A DNA stretch of 64,000 nt from JBELHR01 sp049606855 (GCA_049606855.1 JBMYVY010000011.1:1-64000); one strand, 5' to 3'. Positions 1 through 9,237 are shown, counted from the first letter of the stretch. The notes: generated by a model not told the origin, from the letters alone. A program made the numbers and translations.

Positions 1-107
1 TCATGTTAGTTTTACTTCTTTTTACGCTGTCGATTTCAATATTTTCAATGAACTTCGCTTGTTGTAAGCGGGTGCAAATATACAATCCTTTTTTACTTGT
101 GACCAAA
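1..107 (-). promoter_or_regulatory. Promoter and 5' leader of an rRNA operon running off the left edge
   Basis: Read on the minus strand, a TTTG (104-107) and a TATATTTG -7 box (75-82) are separated by 21 nt, which fits the Bacteroidota promoter consensus. The transcript would continue leftward through GTTCATTGAAAATATTG and GACAGCGTAAAAAGAAG. I recognise these words as the conserved antitermination-like leader that precedes 16S rRNA genes in Flavobacteriia. No rRNA sequence itself lies in the window, so the 16S gene is inferred to start beyond position 1 on the minus strand. The promoter is well supported; the rRNA assignment rests on remembered leader similarity. Confidence 0.6.
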
Positions 108-212
108 TAAAAATCGAACTTTTTCTAAAAAAGTTTTGTTAAAAAAAAATAGCGCCCTAATGTTCTCCAAATTCTTCAACCGAAGAAAATTTAAGTACCT
201 GAAAACAAATTA

Positions 213-244
213 TTTGGAGATTCGGAATTAATTCTCTAAGTTTA
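213..244 (+). promoter_or_regulatory. Promoter of the 66-residue membrane protein gene
   Basis: TTTG at 213-216, a 20-nt spacer, and TAAGTTTA at 237-244 match the Bacteroidota -33/-7 consensus at seven of eight -7 positions. The ATG follows 16 nt after the -7 box. This makes the small downstream ORF more credible. Confidence 0.5.
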
Positions 245-260
245 ATAAAATTTAAAACCT

Positions 261-461
261 ATGACCCCTGTAGAATTCTTTAATCAAGAACCGCGTATTT
301 TGCGCTTCATCTATTGCCTTGCATTTTTTGGCCTATTTTATTTTTCAATCTCTAAATTGGTATTCAATCTTCCGTTTATTTCAACCGTTGCGGCAGCAAG
401 TTGTTTTGTGATGAGTGTGTTTTTTGTTCGAATATCAACGAAAAGCCTGGAGAAAGCTTAG
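261..461 (+). CDS. Small hypothetical membrane protein (66 aa)
   Basis: I do not recognise a family. The product has two hydrophobic stretches, about residues 15-33 and 38-56, joined by a short turn, and a basic tail (STKSLEKA). This suggests a small two-helix inner-membrane protein with the C-terminus in the cytoplasm. It lies between the rRNA promoter region and a convergent glycosyltransferase gene, whose stop codon it overlaps by 4 bp. A near-consensus promoter 16 nt upstream supports expression; no clear Shine-Dalgarno is visible, which is normal in this phylum. It could still be a chance ORF, because it is short and has no recognised domain. Confidence 0.5.
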   Translation: MTPVEFFNQEPRILRFIYCLAFFGLFYFSISKLVFNLPFISTVAAASCFVMSVFFVRISTKSLEKA

Positions 462-1657
462 CGATTTTTTTGCTCAATATACTTAGATAAGTACTTATAA
501 CGTGCCTGTTGGTCGGTCTTCATGACTTCACCAACAAAGAAACGCTGTCTGTGTCCAAGCAAATTTTGCTCACAGGCTTGAATTTGTCTTTCGGCGTTTA
601 ACGCATAGTTTTTGCTGAAATTTTCAGTCAACAATCGCTCACAGTTTTGAGCCGCATTGTCCCAAAGTACTTTATCGGAATATAAATTGACAGCGGCCTC
701 TACAAAGGCATCATCAGTATCCGTCACCATTCCTGCCCAATGTTGATCGTCCTCTAACATCCCTTCGACACCAACAAAGGTCGTTACCGAAGGCATTCCG
801 CCTTTAAGAGCATCAAATAGTTTTCCCTTTTGGCCGGCACCGAAACGCAAGGGAGCCAACAAAACCCTGTAGGAATTCATTAAAGGATCGACAGTCTCTG
901 CTCTACCTTTTACAAGAAAACCCGTTTTAGGGTCATTCATTTGTAATGCTTCTGGTCCCGCATAAGAGCCGTATAAATGGATTTCTGCACCCGTTTTTTT
1001 TCTAATTTCGGGCCATAGTTTTTTGAGTTGGCGAACAGCATCCATATTGGGAGCATGCATAAAACCACCAATGCTCAAGAAATTTTTTCTTGAATCGTAA
1101 CCTCCTACCCTCTTTGACTCAGGCTCATAAATAAAAGGTAGATAGACGAGTTGATCTGCGGCAATCTGAAATTTATCTTCAAGCAGCTTGATTTCGAATT
1201 GTGAAATCATAACAGTCAAATCACAACGTAGTATGCTCGCAATTTCTCGTTTACAATCTTCAGTATATAAATTGAGGGTGTTTCCTGAATTGATCGCCTT
1301 GGCTCTGGCTTTGCGCAAAAAATGTAAATCCTCAGTGTCAAGCACCTGCATAATCTCGGGAAAGCAAGCTCTAACCCGCCAACCAAACTGTTCCTCTACC
1401 ATAAATCGATCGTAGAGTACCGCAGCGGGCTCCAATTTAGTGACAAATTCATCAAAGGAATTACTATTTAGAGTAATGCAATGAGTTTCCATGTCATCAG
1501 TATACTCATTTCCTGTTTTCAAAGCAGGTGTAGCATAATGAATGACATAACCCAAATTCCTGAAAATCGTTAATAGTTGCAGCATGCGATATCCTGCTGC
1601 AGAAGAAGTTGGCTCTATCCAAACAGAGGATAGAACCAATAATTTTTTATAATCCAA
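458..1657 (-). CDS. Glycosyltransferase, GT4-like (family 1 type)
   Basis: Predicted to move a sugar from a nucleotide-sugar donor to an unknown acceptor, probably for surface polysaccharide. The N-terminal half has the SSAAGYRMLQLL acceptor-side motif and VLDTEDLHFLRKAR. The C-terminal half has the donor fold with GGFMHAPNMDAV and the GT4-type stretch APLRFGAGQKGKLFDALKGG, ending in VGVEGM. The open frame extends upstream to a GTG at 1705, but that would overlap the preceding outer-membrane protein gene by 59 bp. I choose the TTG at 1657 (MDYKKLLVLSS), which overlaps it by 11 bp; a TTG at 1639 is also possible. It is probably cotranscribed with the upstream gene, although their functions have no obvious link. 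Acceptor and donor are unknown. Confidence 0.75.
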   Translation of the reverse strand: MDYKKLLVLSSVWIEPTSSAAGYRMLQLLTIFRNLGYVIHYATPALKTGNEYTDDMETHCITLNSNSFDEFVTKLEPAAVLYDRFMVEEQFGWRVRACFPEIMQVLDTEDLHFLRKARAKAINSGNTLNLYTEDCKREIASILRCDLTVMISQFEIKLLEDKFQIAADQLVYLPFIYEPESKRVGGYDSRKNFLSIGGFMHAPNMDAVRQLKKLWPEIRKKTGAEIHLYGSYAGPEALQMNDPKTGFLVKGRAETVDPLMNSYRVLLAPLRFGAGQKGKLFDALKGGMPSVTTFVGVEGMLEDDQHWAGMVTDTDDAFVEAAVNLYSDKVLWDNAAQNCERLLTENFSKNYALNAERQIQACEQNLLGHRQRFFVGEVMKTDQQARYKYLSKYIEQKNR

Positions 1658-2777
1658 ATCTGTATTGTAATCCTGAAAGAACAAATCGGTTACCATTAGC
1701 AACACCGAACTCCCCTCTTAACTGCCAATTTCTGGTAAACTGGAAATTAAATCCAAACTGAATAGACCAATTATTGATGATCTCTTTTTTAATTTTATAT
1801 TCTACATCAGAAGCAAACAGGGTTTGTAAACCGCTGTCCAGAGTTCCAAGTGCTTGATTTTTTGTATTCAAGGTTTTGTTTTGCTGCTCTAAAATAGCAA
1901 TCTGAGCTGCTTCCGCAGGTCTGTTTGGATTCAAGGTTGAAATGGTTGCATTATTGGCATTAATTTGTCCAGTATTTGCCTGAACTCTATCATCAATTGC
2001 AGGGAATATATTAGCTCCTAAATCTGGAAAAACCTCATTCAACTTAATCGAACCATAATTTCCTTTTCTATCAACAAAATCTCGCCACATTGCACCAACA
2101 TAAACCGCCAACTTTCTTTCCTTTTTGAATTCCATTAAATTCCCAACACGGGCTGAACCAACCACTAATTTCGCTGGATCGTCTAATAACTCCGAATAAG
2201 ATTTAGTGAAATTTCCATCAACAGAAATAAAGTAATTACGATAACCATAAACCCAAGTGGTACCAATACCCCAAGTAGTTGCATCAAATTTTGCATCAGC
2301 TCCGAAAGCGGGTAAAGAGATAATTAAATCCCCATTATCATCATACCACTCTGGTTGTAAAAACACGCCGGTGACTCCCTGATTCATAGCGTATAGCCCG
2401 TAGACATTAATAAAGGGAAACACCCACATATCTGCACGAACGTTGATTCCGTCTGTGGTTGCATTTACCTTTTGAAAATTTAAGGTTTCAAGCGTCAAGT
2501 ATTCGTCTGCTAATTGATTTAAAGTTGAATTCGGATCTGAACCTATATTTAAAGAAAACTCCGAAATGAATAAATCCATATCATTGTGAGTGTAGTTTAG
2601 ATTAAACCCAAAAGGCAGCTGAATTTCATAACCTCTTTCAGCAACTTTTTGACCATAAACCGGAAGTAAATATGGATAAATGGTATCTAATAATTGTTCC
2701 TCTTTTTCTGGCATATCCTGCCCTTGAGCCGGAAGACTCAAAATCCCCACTAGAAGGATTAAAATAAATTTCTTCAT
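1647..2777 (-). CDS. Outer-membrane beta-barrel protein, function unknown
   Basis: Residues 1-20 form a signal peptide (MKKFILILLVGILSLPAQGQ). The mature part is rich in alternating aromatic and polar strands (FGFNLNYTHND, WGIGTTWVYGYRNYF, WSIQFGFNFQFTRNW) and ends in LSGLQYRFGL, typical of an outer-membrane barrel. Around residues 265-315 there is a Gln/Asn-rich segment that looks like coiled coil (AAQIAILEQQNKTLNTKNQ), probably a periplasmic or extracellular loop. I know similar uncharacterised barrel proteins in flavobacteria but cannot assign a substrate. The gene is divergent from uvrA, has its own extended -7 promoter, and overlaps the glycosyltransferase gene downstream. Confidence 0.65.
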   Translation of the reverse strand: MKKFILILLVGILSLPAQGQDMPEKEEQLLDTIYPYLLPVYGQKVAERGYEIQLPFGFNLNYTHNDMDLFISEFSLNIGSDPNSTLNQLADEYLTLETLNFQKVNATTDGINVRADMWVFPFINVYGLYAMNQGVTGVFLQPEWYDDNGDLIISLPAFGADAKFDATTWGIGTTWVYGYRNYFISVDGNFTKSYSELLDDPAKLVVGSARVGNLMEFKKERKLAVYVGAMWRDFVDRKGNYGSIKLNEVFPDLGANIFPAIDDRVQANTGQINANNATISTLNPNRPAEAAQIAILEQQNKTLNTKNQALGTLDSGLQTLFASDVEYKIKKEIINNWSIQFGFNFQFTRNWQLRGEFGVANGNRFVLSGLQYRFGL

Positions 2778-2813
2778 TTGTATTGGTTATGTTGATTACA
2801 GGGGTTCGTAGTA

Positions 2814-2823
2814 CTAAAATACG
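2814..2823 (-). promoter_or_regulatory. Extended -7 promoter of the outer-membrane protein gene
   Basis: On the minus strand CG is followed directly by TATTTTAG (2814-2821), 36 nt before the ATG. No TTTG is found 19-24 nt upstream. It belongs to the CG-extended class described in the findings. Confidence 0.35.
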
Positions 2824-2861
2824 AATAATTTTATAGACCCTTAAATAATTTGCAAAAATAG

Positions 2862-2869
2862 TATCTTTG
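2862..2869 (+). promoter_or_regulatory. -7 box of the uvrA promoter
   Basis: TATCTTTG matches TAnnTTTG exactly and ends 7 nt before the uvrA ATG, so the untranslated leader would be only a few nucleotides. No -33 TTTG lies at the usual distance; the nearest, at 2849-2852, is too close. Confidence 0.45.
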
Positions 2870-2876
2870 TTTACTT

Positions 2877-5687
2877 ATGAAGCAAAGCTATATCGAGGTT
2901 TTGGGCGCAAGAGCCCACAATCTTAAAAATATTGACGTTAGCATCCCTAGAAATCAACTTGTTGTAATTACCGGTCTAAGTGGAAGCGGTAAGTCTTCCT
3001 TGGCTTTTGACACGATTTACGCAGAGGGTCAGCGGCGTTATATAGAGACTTTTTCTGCCTACGCAAGACAATTTTTAGGAGGGCTCGAGCGTCCGGATGT
3101 AGATAAAATAAACGGTCTTTCTCCAGTAATTGCTATTGAACAAAAAACGACATCACGATCCCCACGATCCACTGTTGGAACCATTACAGAGATTTACGAT
3201 TTCTTAAGACTTTTTTATGCCCGTTGTGCAACAGCCTATTCTTACAACACAGGAGAGAAAATGGTGCAATATAGCGAGGAACAAGTGCAAGACATGATCC
3301 TCAAAGACTATGATGGAAAGCGCATCAATATTCTAGCCCCTATAATTCGTTCCCGTAAAGGTCATTATCGTGAACTTTTTGAGCAAATTTCAAAGCAAGG
3401 GTTTGTCAAAGTTCGGGTAGATGGTGAGATTCTAGATCTCAGTCCTGGAATGAAGGTCGACCGTTACAAAACCCATGACATTGAAGTGGTCATCGACCGA
3501 TTAGCGGTAAATAAAGACCAGGTTAAACGCCTGTCGGAAAGTATCAAAACTGCCTTTTATGCCGGTCATAACATTTTGATGGTCCTCGAACATGGAGAGG
3601 AAAAGGCACGCTATTTTTCAAAAGATTTAATGTGCCCTAGTACAGGGATTTCTTACCCCACTCCCGAACCGAATACTTTTTCATTCAACTCCCCAAAGGG
3701 AGCTTGTCCAACTTGTAATGGACTGGGTACGGAAGCTACAGTGGTTGATGAAAAAATCATACCTGATCCGAGCAAAAGTATTGCAACTGGGGGTATTGAG
3801 CCGATAGGCCCCAAAAAGTCTTCTTGGATGTTTAAACAACTGGAAACCATCGGTAAGCGCTTTGGTTTCAAGTTGACCGATGCTATTGATTCTATCAGTG
3901 AGGAAGCTTTGAATCTGATCCTGTACGGTGGCAAGGAAGCTTTTGAAATCAATTCCAAAACCCTTGGGGTCAAACAAGATTACAAAATAGATTTTGAGGG
4001 GATTATTCCCTTTATTCAGGCCCAATACAAAAACGCATCGAGTCCCTCAATTAAACGATGGGCTAAAGATTTTATGATTGACAGAAGTTGTGAAACCTGT
4101 ATGGGACAGCGACTGAAAAAAGAATCCTTGTTTTTTAAGGTAGACGATCAGAACATTGCTGATTTGGGACAAATGGACATTTCTGAGTTACAGTCTTGGT
4201 TTGAAACCGTTCAACTTGAAGAACGGCAACAAGTTATCGCTACAGAAATTCTCAAGGAAATCAAAACGCGAATTCAGTTTTTGATGGATGTCGGACTGAA
4301 TTACCTGAACTTAAACCGATCTTCTAGAAGTCTATCCGGAGGAGAGGCTCAACGCATTCGTTTGGCCACCCAGATTGGGTCTCAACTCGTTGGGGTACTG
4401 TACATTCTTGACGAGCCGAGTATTGGACTTCATCAAAGAGACAATGCTCGACTAATAGATTCTCTTCAAAAATTACGAGATCTTGGAAATTCCGTGCTTG
4501 TGGTTGAACACGATGAAGATATGATGGAGTCGGCTGACTATATTTTTGACATCGGACCCGGAGCCGGGAAACACGGTGGAAGTATTGTTTCAAGTGGAAC
4601 GTACAAAGAACTGCTTAAACAAAATTCCCTTACTGCTAATTACCTCAGCGGAAAATTACAAATTGAAGTACCTAAAGAACGTCGTGAAGGAAACGGGAAA
4701 GTTTTGAGTCTTAAAGGAGCTGAAGGAAATAATTTAAAGAACGTCAACGTGGATTTTCCTCTAGGGAAATTCATTGGAGTAACTGGGGTTTCAGGAAGTG
4801 GAAAATCCACGCTGATCAATGAGACCTTATATCCGATTCTCAATCACCATATTTACCGGGCTGTAAAAAAACCCATGCCCTACAAAAGCATCAAAGGCCT
4901 AGAGCACATTGATAAGGTGATTGCCATTGACCAGAGCCCAATAGGGAGAACGCCACGTTCTAACCCAGCGACATATACAGGGGTCTTTTCTGAGATAAGA
5001 AGTCTTTTTACCAAATTACCCGAATCCCTAATTAGGGGATATAAACCGGGTCGTTTTAGTTTTAACGTAAAAGGTGGACGATGCGAGACTTGTGGTGGAG
5101 CGGGATTAAAAATTATTGAAATGAATTTGCTTCCAGACATTCAAGTTCCCTGTGAGACTTGTTACGGGAAGCGTTTTAATAGAGAGACTCTCGAGGTAAG
5201 ATATAAAGGCAAATCCATAAGTGACGTGCTTGAAATGACCATAAATGAAGCGGTTGAGTTTTTTGAACACATTCCCAAAATTTACCGCAAAATCAAAACC
5301 ATTCAAGAAGTTGGGTTGGGATATATCACCTTAGGCCAACAATCCACTACCCTTTCAGGTGGAGAGGCTCAAAGGATCAAGCTGGCTAGTGAATTGTCTA
5401 AAAAGGCCACTGGAAATACCTTTTACATCTTAGATGAACCTACTACAGGCTTGCATTTTCAAGATATTAAAGTACTTTTAGAGGTATTAAATCGTTTAAC
5501 TGATAGAGGGAATACCGTTCTTGTTATTGAACACAACATGGATGTTATCAAAATGGCCGACCATCTTATTGATGTTGGACCAGAGGGTGGAAAACTCGGT
5601 GGGGAAATCTTATTTTCCGGGAGCCCCGAGAAATTGGTGAAAAATAAAAAAAGTTATACTGCAAAATTTTTAAAGAAGTTACTATGA
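2877..5687 (+). CDS. uvrA: Excinuclease ABC subunit A (UvrA)
   Basis: Damage-recognition ATPase of nucleotide excision repair; it loads UvrB on distorted DNA in the cytoplasm. There are two ABC modules: Walker A GLSGSGKS at residues 33-40 and a second GVSGSGKS near 640. Both carry the LSGGEAQRI signature, followed by ILDEPS and ILDEPT Walker B motifs. Zinc-finger pairs are visible (CPTCNGLG with CETCMGQ, and CETCGGAG with CETCYGK). The length of 936 aa is normal for UvrA. The start is a plain ATG behind a good -7 box. Its stop overlaps the start of the downstream LOG gene (ATGA), so the two are cotranscribed. Confidence 0.97.
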   Translation: MKQSYIEVLGARAHNLKNIDVSIPRNQLVVITGLSGSGKSSLAFDTIYAEGQRRYIETFSAYARQFLGGLERPDVDKINGLSPVIAIEQKTTSRSPRSTVGTITEIYDFLRLFYARCATAYSYNTGEKMVQYSEEQVQDMILKDYDGKRINILAPIIRSRKGHYRELFEQISKQGFVKVRVDGEILDLSPGMKVDRYKTHDIEVVIDRLAVNKDQVKRLSESIKTAFYAGHNILMVLEHGEEKARYFSKDLMCPSTGISYPTPEPNTFSFNSPKGACPTCNGLGTEATVVDEKIIPDPSKSIATGGIEPIGPKKSSWMFKQLETIGKRFGFKLTDAIDSISEEALNLILYGGKEAFEINSKTLGVKQDYKIDFEGIIPFIQAQYKNASSPSIKRWAKDFMIDRSCETCMGQRLKKESLFFKVDDQNIADLGQMDISELQSWFETVQLEERQQVIATEILKEIKTRIQFLMDVGLNYLNLNRSSRSLSGGEAQRIRLATQIGSQLVGVLYILDEPSIGLHQRDNARLIDSLQKLRDLGNSVLVVEHDEDMMESADYIFDIGPGAGKHGGSIVSSGTYKELLKQNSLTANYLSGKLQIEVPKERREGNGKVLSLKGAEGNNLKNVNVDFPLGKFIGVTGVSGSGKSTLINETLYPILNHHIYRAVKKPMPYKSIKGLEHIDKVIAIDQSPIGRTPRSNPATYTGVFSEIRSLFTKLPESLIRGYKPGRFSFNVKGGRCETCGGAGLKIIEMNLLPDIQVPCETCYGKRFNRETLEVRYKGKSISDVLEMTINEAVEFFEHIPKIYRKIKTIQEVGLGYITLGQQSTTLSGGEAQRIKLASELSKKATGNTFYILDEPTTGLHFQDIKVLLEVLNRLTDRGNTVLVIEHNMDVIKMADHLIDVGPEGGKLGGEILFSGSPEKLVKNKKSYTAKFLKKLL

Positions 5688-6397
5688 GTCCAAATGAAGA
5701 TAGAAAAATTAGAGAAAAATTAAGCCAAAAGACATGGAATGAGGTGAAGACCAATGATTCATGGGCAATTTTTAAAATTATGAGTGAATTCGTAGAAGGC
5801 TACGAAAAACTGAGTCGAATTGGTCCTTGTGTGAGTATTTTTGGGTCAGCGCGATTGAGACCTGGAGACCAATATTACGATCTAGCAGAGGAAATGGGTT
5901 TCCAACTTACTCAGCACGGTTATGGGGTGATCACTGGGGGTGGACCTGGAATTATGGAGGCTGGTAACAAAGGAGCTTATCGAGGGAAAGGAACTTCAGT
6001 AGGACTGAATATTGAGCTTCCTTTTGAACAACATGACAACCCTTATATCGATCCTGATAAAAATTTAGAATTTGACTATTTCTTTGTTCGAAAAGTAATG
6101 TTTGTAAAATACTCTCAAGGGTTTATCGTTATGCCAGGAGGATTTGGAACTTTGGATGAAATGTTCGAGGCCATCACTTTGATTCAGACCAATAAAATTG
6201 GGAAATTTCCTATTATACTGATGGGTAGTGAATTTTGGAGCGGGTTACTCGATTGGATAAAAGGAACTTTATTAAAAGATCACGCGACTATCTCAGAAAA
6301 AGACCTAGATTTGATTCATGTCGTTGATAGTCCTGAAGAGGCCATTGATGTGCTCAATAAATTTTATGAACAATATCAACTAAAACCTAATTTCTAA
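5684..6397 (+). CDS. LOG-family nucleotide phosphoribohydrolase (TIGR00730 type)
   Basis: The Rossmann-like LOG fold carries both signature motifs: GGGPGIMEA at 85-93 and PGGFGTLDE at 151-159, with Arg136 before the second. Family members cleave the N-glycosidic bond of nucleoside monophosphates (cytokinin-riboside or purine/pyrimidine nucleotide monophosphates). Older databases mislabel them lysine decarboxylase. The actual substrate cannot be told from sequence. The ATG overlaps the uvrA stop by 4 bp, implying translational coupling; a link to nucleotide salvage during repair is only inference. The downstream gene begins 3 bp after this stop. Confidence 0.85.
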   Translation: MSPNEDRKIREKLSQKTWNEVKTNDSWAIFKIMSEFVEGYEKLSRIGPCVSIFGSARLRPGDQYYDLAEEMGFQLTQHGYGVITGGGPGIMEAGNKGAYRGKGTSVGLNIELPFEQHDNPYIDPDKNLEFDYFFVRKVMFVKYSQGFIVMPGGFGTLDEMFEAITLIQTNKIGKFPIILMGSEFWSGLLDWIKGTLLKDHATISEKDLDLIHVVDSPEEAIDVLNKFYEQYQLKPNF

Positions 6398-6400
6398 TCT

Positions 6401-9160
6401 TTGCGTCCCCTACTAAGCTGTCTTGTTTTTCTAATTACATTGACGACTCATGCTCAGCAAAGCATGAAAGTTCGCTTGGATGACAACGAGCATAAATTAG
6501 AAATCACACAACAGATTAAATTAGAATTAGGGAAAAATTTTAAGGACAGTGTGTATTGGTTCCACAACTGGCCCAATGCTTATAAATCCAATAAAACAGC
6601 ATTAGCAGAGCGCTTTTTAGAGGATTATGCTACCAGTTTTCACTTTGCACCTGACAAGCAAAAAGGATATACAGACATCCACAATATTATTGTCAATGGT
6701 GAAAATGTGCAATGGAAAGAAAAAGACGATGTCTTCTCCATTCCAATTATTCCGGATTCGAGTTCTCTGGACATCACCATGACCTATACGGTTTATCTCC
6801 CAAGGGATAAATTTACAGGCTATGGATGGTCAAAGTACGGATACAAGCTGAAATACTGGTACATCAACCCGGCAGTAAAAAAAGATGGGGAGTGGAAAAT
6901 CATGTCAAATCTGAATTTAAATGACATGTTCTCCGATTATCAAGATTTTGATATTGAACTTCAGGCGCCCAGTCAATATGTTTTGTTTACGGACGCCGAG
7001 CAACAGTTGACCTTAAATAAGAATATCAGTACCCACCAGATAAATGCGGTGAACCGTCAACAAATAGAACTTTATTTGAGTCCTTATTTAGAATTTGAAA
7101 AAATCAATACCGCTTCAGTTAATCTGATTACCAATATGTCCAACATGGACTTGGACCCGGGTTTAATTCAAAACCTCGCCGATCGACAATTGACTTTTTT
7201 GGAACAGTATCTAGGTCCATTAGACCGCGAAGATTTATTGATTAGTGAATTGGATTATTTACAAAATCCGGTTTATGGATTCAATCAATTACCAAATTTC
7301 CTCGCTCCATTTCAGAACACCTTTCTTTGGGACGTTAAATTCCTAAAGGTTTTATCCAAAAGATATCTGGAAGAATTGGTTCAATACAACAAAAGAGAAG
7401 ACTATTGGCTAGTCGACGCCATGCAAACATGGATCCTCATGGATTATGTGGCAAAATATTATCCCGATGAAAAAGCATTGGGCGGACTGACGAAGTTGCC
7501 ATTTTTCAAAAATTACTATTTGGCTCAATTGAGTTTTAACGGAAAATACCAAACCGTTTATCAATATATTGCACGCAGAAATTTGGATCAATCTCTGGAC
7601 ACACCGGCAGATGAATTATCGAATTTTAATCGAAAAATAACGAATAAATACAAGGCGGGATTGGGATTAAATTATTTAAACGCCTATGCGGGTAATGATG
7701 AAATTCAAGCCATATTAAAGGAGCTGTTCTCGGCCCATCAAGGGAATTATTTGGCAAGTGAGGATTTTCGAAAAGAACTGCCAGAGACTTACGATTGGTT
7801 TTTTGATGATTATGTGGGCACTGACAAGCAAATCGATTATAAGCTTAAAAAAATCAGTGAAGATAGTATCGTTGTCGTCAAAAACAAAAGTGGATATGCC
7901 GCCCCATTTACGGTTACCACTTTAAAAAAAGATCAAGTCATCAACGAATATTGGAAGTCGGGAACTATTACTCGTTTTGCAATTCCAAAAGATTCAAGTG
8001 ACCGTATTGCAATCAACTATGAGGGAACCGTTCCAGAGGTTAGGTTACATGACAACTGGAAGAAAAAAGGTTTTGGCCTAAGTGCTAAACCTATAGATTT
8101 TAAGCTCCTTAAAGATTTAGATGACCCGAACAAAAATCAAATTTTCTATACTCCTGAATTCGTCTATAACTATTATGACGGGATTACTTTAGGGCTATCG
8201 ATTAGTAACAAAACGCTTCTCGCTCAGGACTTTTTATTCAAAGTTACTCCGGCTTACGGATTTAAAAGTCAATCCTTGACAGGTTCGTTTGGAATGACGT
8301 ATCGCATCGTACCAAAATCTTCAAATTCAATACGAAATATTGTAGTTGGGGCCTCGGGAAGCTATTTTCACTACGCTCCTGATTTAGCCTACTTAAAATT
8401 CAGTCCTTATGCTGGAATTAATTTTAAAAGAAAAAGTCTGAGGGATGTGGGTGGCCGATCGGTTGGCGTGAGCTATGTTCATGTTGATAAAGACCCCAAT
8501 CCCGAAGCAATCACCACTGATGAGATCAACCGCTATGGAGTAGTCAACTTCAACTATAATTATTCCAAACCTGCCTTAATTGATGATTTGAGATACAATG
8601 TCAATGTACAGTGGGAAAAGTCTTTTACTAAGGCTTCTCTGGACCTGAGGTATAGAAGACTAACTGACATCAAAAGACAATTGGATTTTAGAATTTTTGT
8701 AGGTGGGTTTTTGAGAAATGAGACCAGCTCAGACTATTTCTCTTTTGCTTTAGATAGACCCACAAATTATCTTTTCAATTATAACTTTTTAGGAACCTCG
8801 GAAACCAGTGGATTCTTTGCTCAACAGATCATTATTGCCGAAGGTGGTTTCAAATCAGATGTTGGAAATCCTTATGCAAATCAATGGATGACAACTTTTA
8901 ATGGAAGTGTTGGAATATGGCGTTGGGTCGAGTTTTACGGTGATGTCGGCTTTATGAAAAGTCGCGGTCAAGATGTGTTTTTTGGCTATGACGGAGGGAT
9001 GCGTTTAAATTTCGTCCACAATATCTTGGAACTTTATTTCCCTTTGTACTCCAATAATGGCTGGGAAACCAATACGGACAATTACGCCGAGAAAATCCGC
9101 TTTGTACTCACCCTAAATCCCGGTGCAATTCTGAATTTTGTCAGAAGGGGATTTATATAA
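6401..9160 (+). CDS. Secreted M1-peptidase-like protein without catalytic residues, with C-terminal barrel-like region
   Basis: Starts with TTG, 3 bp after the LOG gene, giving a signal peptide that ends near residue 20 (TTHAQQ). Residues about 25-460 resemble the N-terminal beta domain and thermolysin-like domain of M1 aminopeptidases. NPVYGFNQLP (289-298) sits where GxMEN is expected and DYWLVDAMQTW (334-344) where WLxEGxA is expected. The HExxH position holds KRYLEELV-type sequence, so the zinc ligands and catalytic Glu are absent. From about residue 590 to 919 the sequence becomes strand-rich, with many Tyr/Phe (YAGINFKRKSLRDVGGRSVG, VEFYGDVGFM), like an outer-membrane barrel, and ends LNFVRRGFI. 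It probably acts at the outer membrane as a binding or assembly protein. Confidence 0.6.
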   Translation: MRPLLSCLVFLITLTTHAQQSMKVRLDDNEHKLEITQQIKLELGKNFKDSVYWFHNWPNAYKSNKTALAERFLEDYATSFHFAPDKQKGYTDIHNIIVNGENVQWKEKDDVFSIPIIPDSSSLDITMTYTVYLPRDKFTGYGWSKYGYKLKYWYINPAVKKDGEWKIMSNLNLNDMFSDYQDFDIELQAPSQYVLFTDAEQQLTLNKNISTHQINAVNRQQIELYLSPYLEFEKINTASVNLITNMSNMDLDPGLIQNLADRQLTFLEQYLGPLDREDLLISELDYLQNPVYGFNQLPNFLAPFQNTFLWDVKFLKVLSKRYLEELVQYNKREDYWLVDAMQTWILMDYVAKYYPDEKALGGLTKLPFFKNYYLAQLSFNGKYQTVYQYIARRNLDQSLDTPADELSNFNRKITNKYKAGLGLNYLNAYAGNDEIQAILKELFSAHQGNYLASEDFRKELPETYDWFFDDYVGTDKQIDYKLKKISEDSIVVVKNKSGYAAPFTVTTLKKDQVINEYWKSGTITRFAIPKDSSDRIAINYEGTVPEVRLHDNWKKKGFGLSAKPIDFKLLKDLDDPNKNQIFYTPEFVYNYYDGITLGLSISNKTLLAQDFLFKVTPAYGFKSQSLTGSFGMTYRIVPKSSNSIRNIVVGASGSYFHYAPDLAYLKFSPYAGINFKRKSLRDVGGRSVGVSYVHVDKDPNPEAITTDEINRYGVVNFNYNYSKPALIDDLRYNVNVQWEKSFTKASLDLRYRRLTDIKRQLDFRIFVGGFLRNETSSDYFSFALDRPTNYLFNYNFLGTSETSGFFAQQIIIAEGGFKSDVGNPYANQWMTTFNGSVGIWRWVEFYGDVGFMKSRGQDVFFGYDGGMRLNFVHNILELYFPLYSNNGWETNTDNYAEKIRFVLTLNPGAILNFVRRGFI

Positions 9161-9237
9161 GTTAAATTTTTACATATTATTTAGTGATTTTGAACTTTTG
9201 TTAGTGATAATTCAATCATTTACAGCTATACGGCGAA

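Noticed and set aside
1658..1705. GTG start at 1705 for the glycosyltransferase
   Set aside because: It would overlap the outer-membrane protein gene by 59 bp and adds residues unlike the family N-terminus.
3653..4025. Two overlapping minus-strand frames inside uvrA
   Set aside because: They are shadows of the conserved UvrA frame with no recognisable domain.
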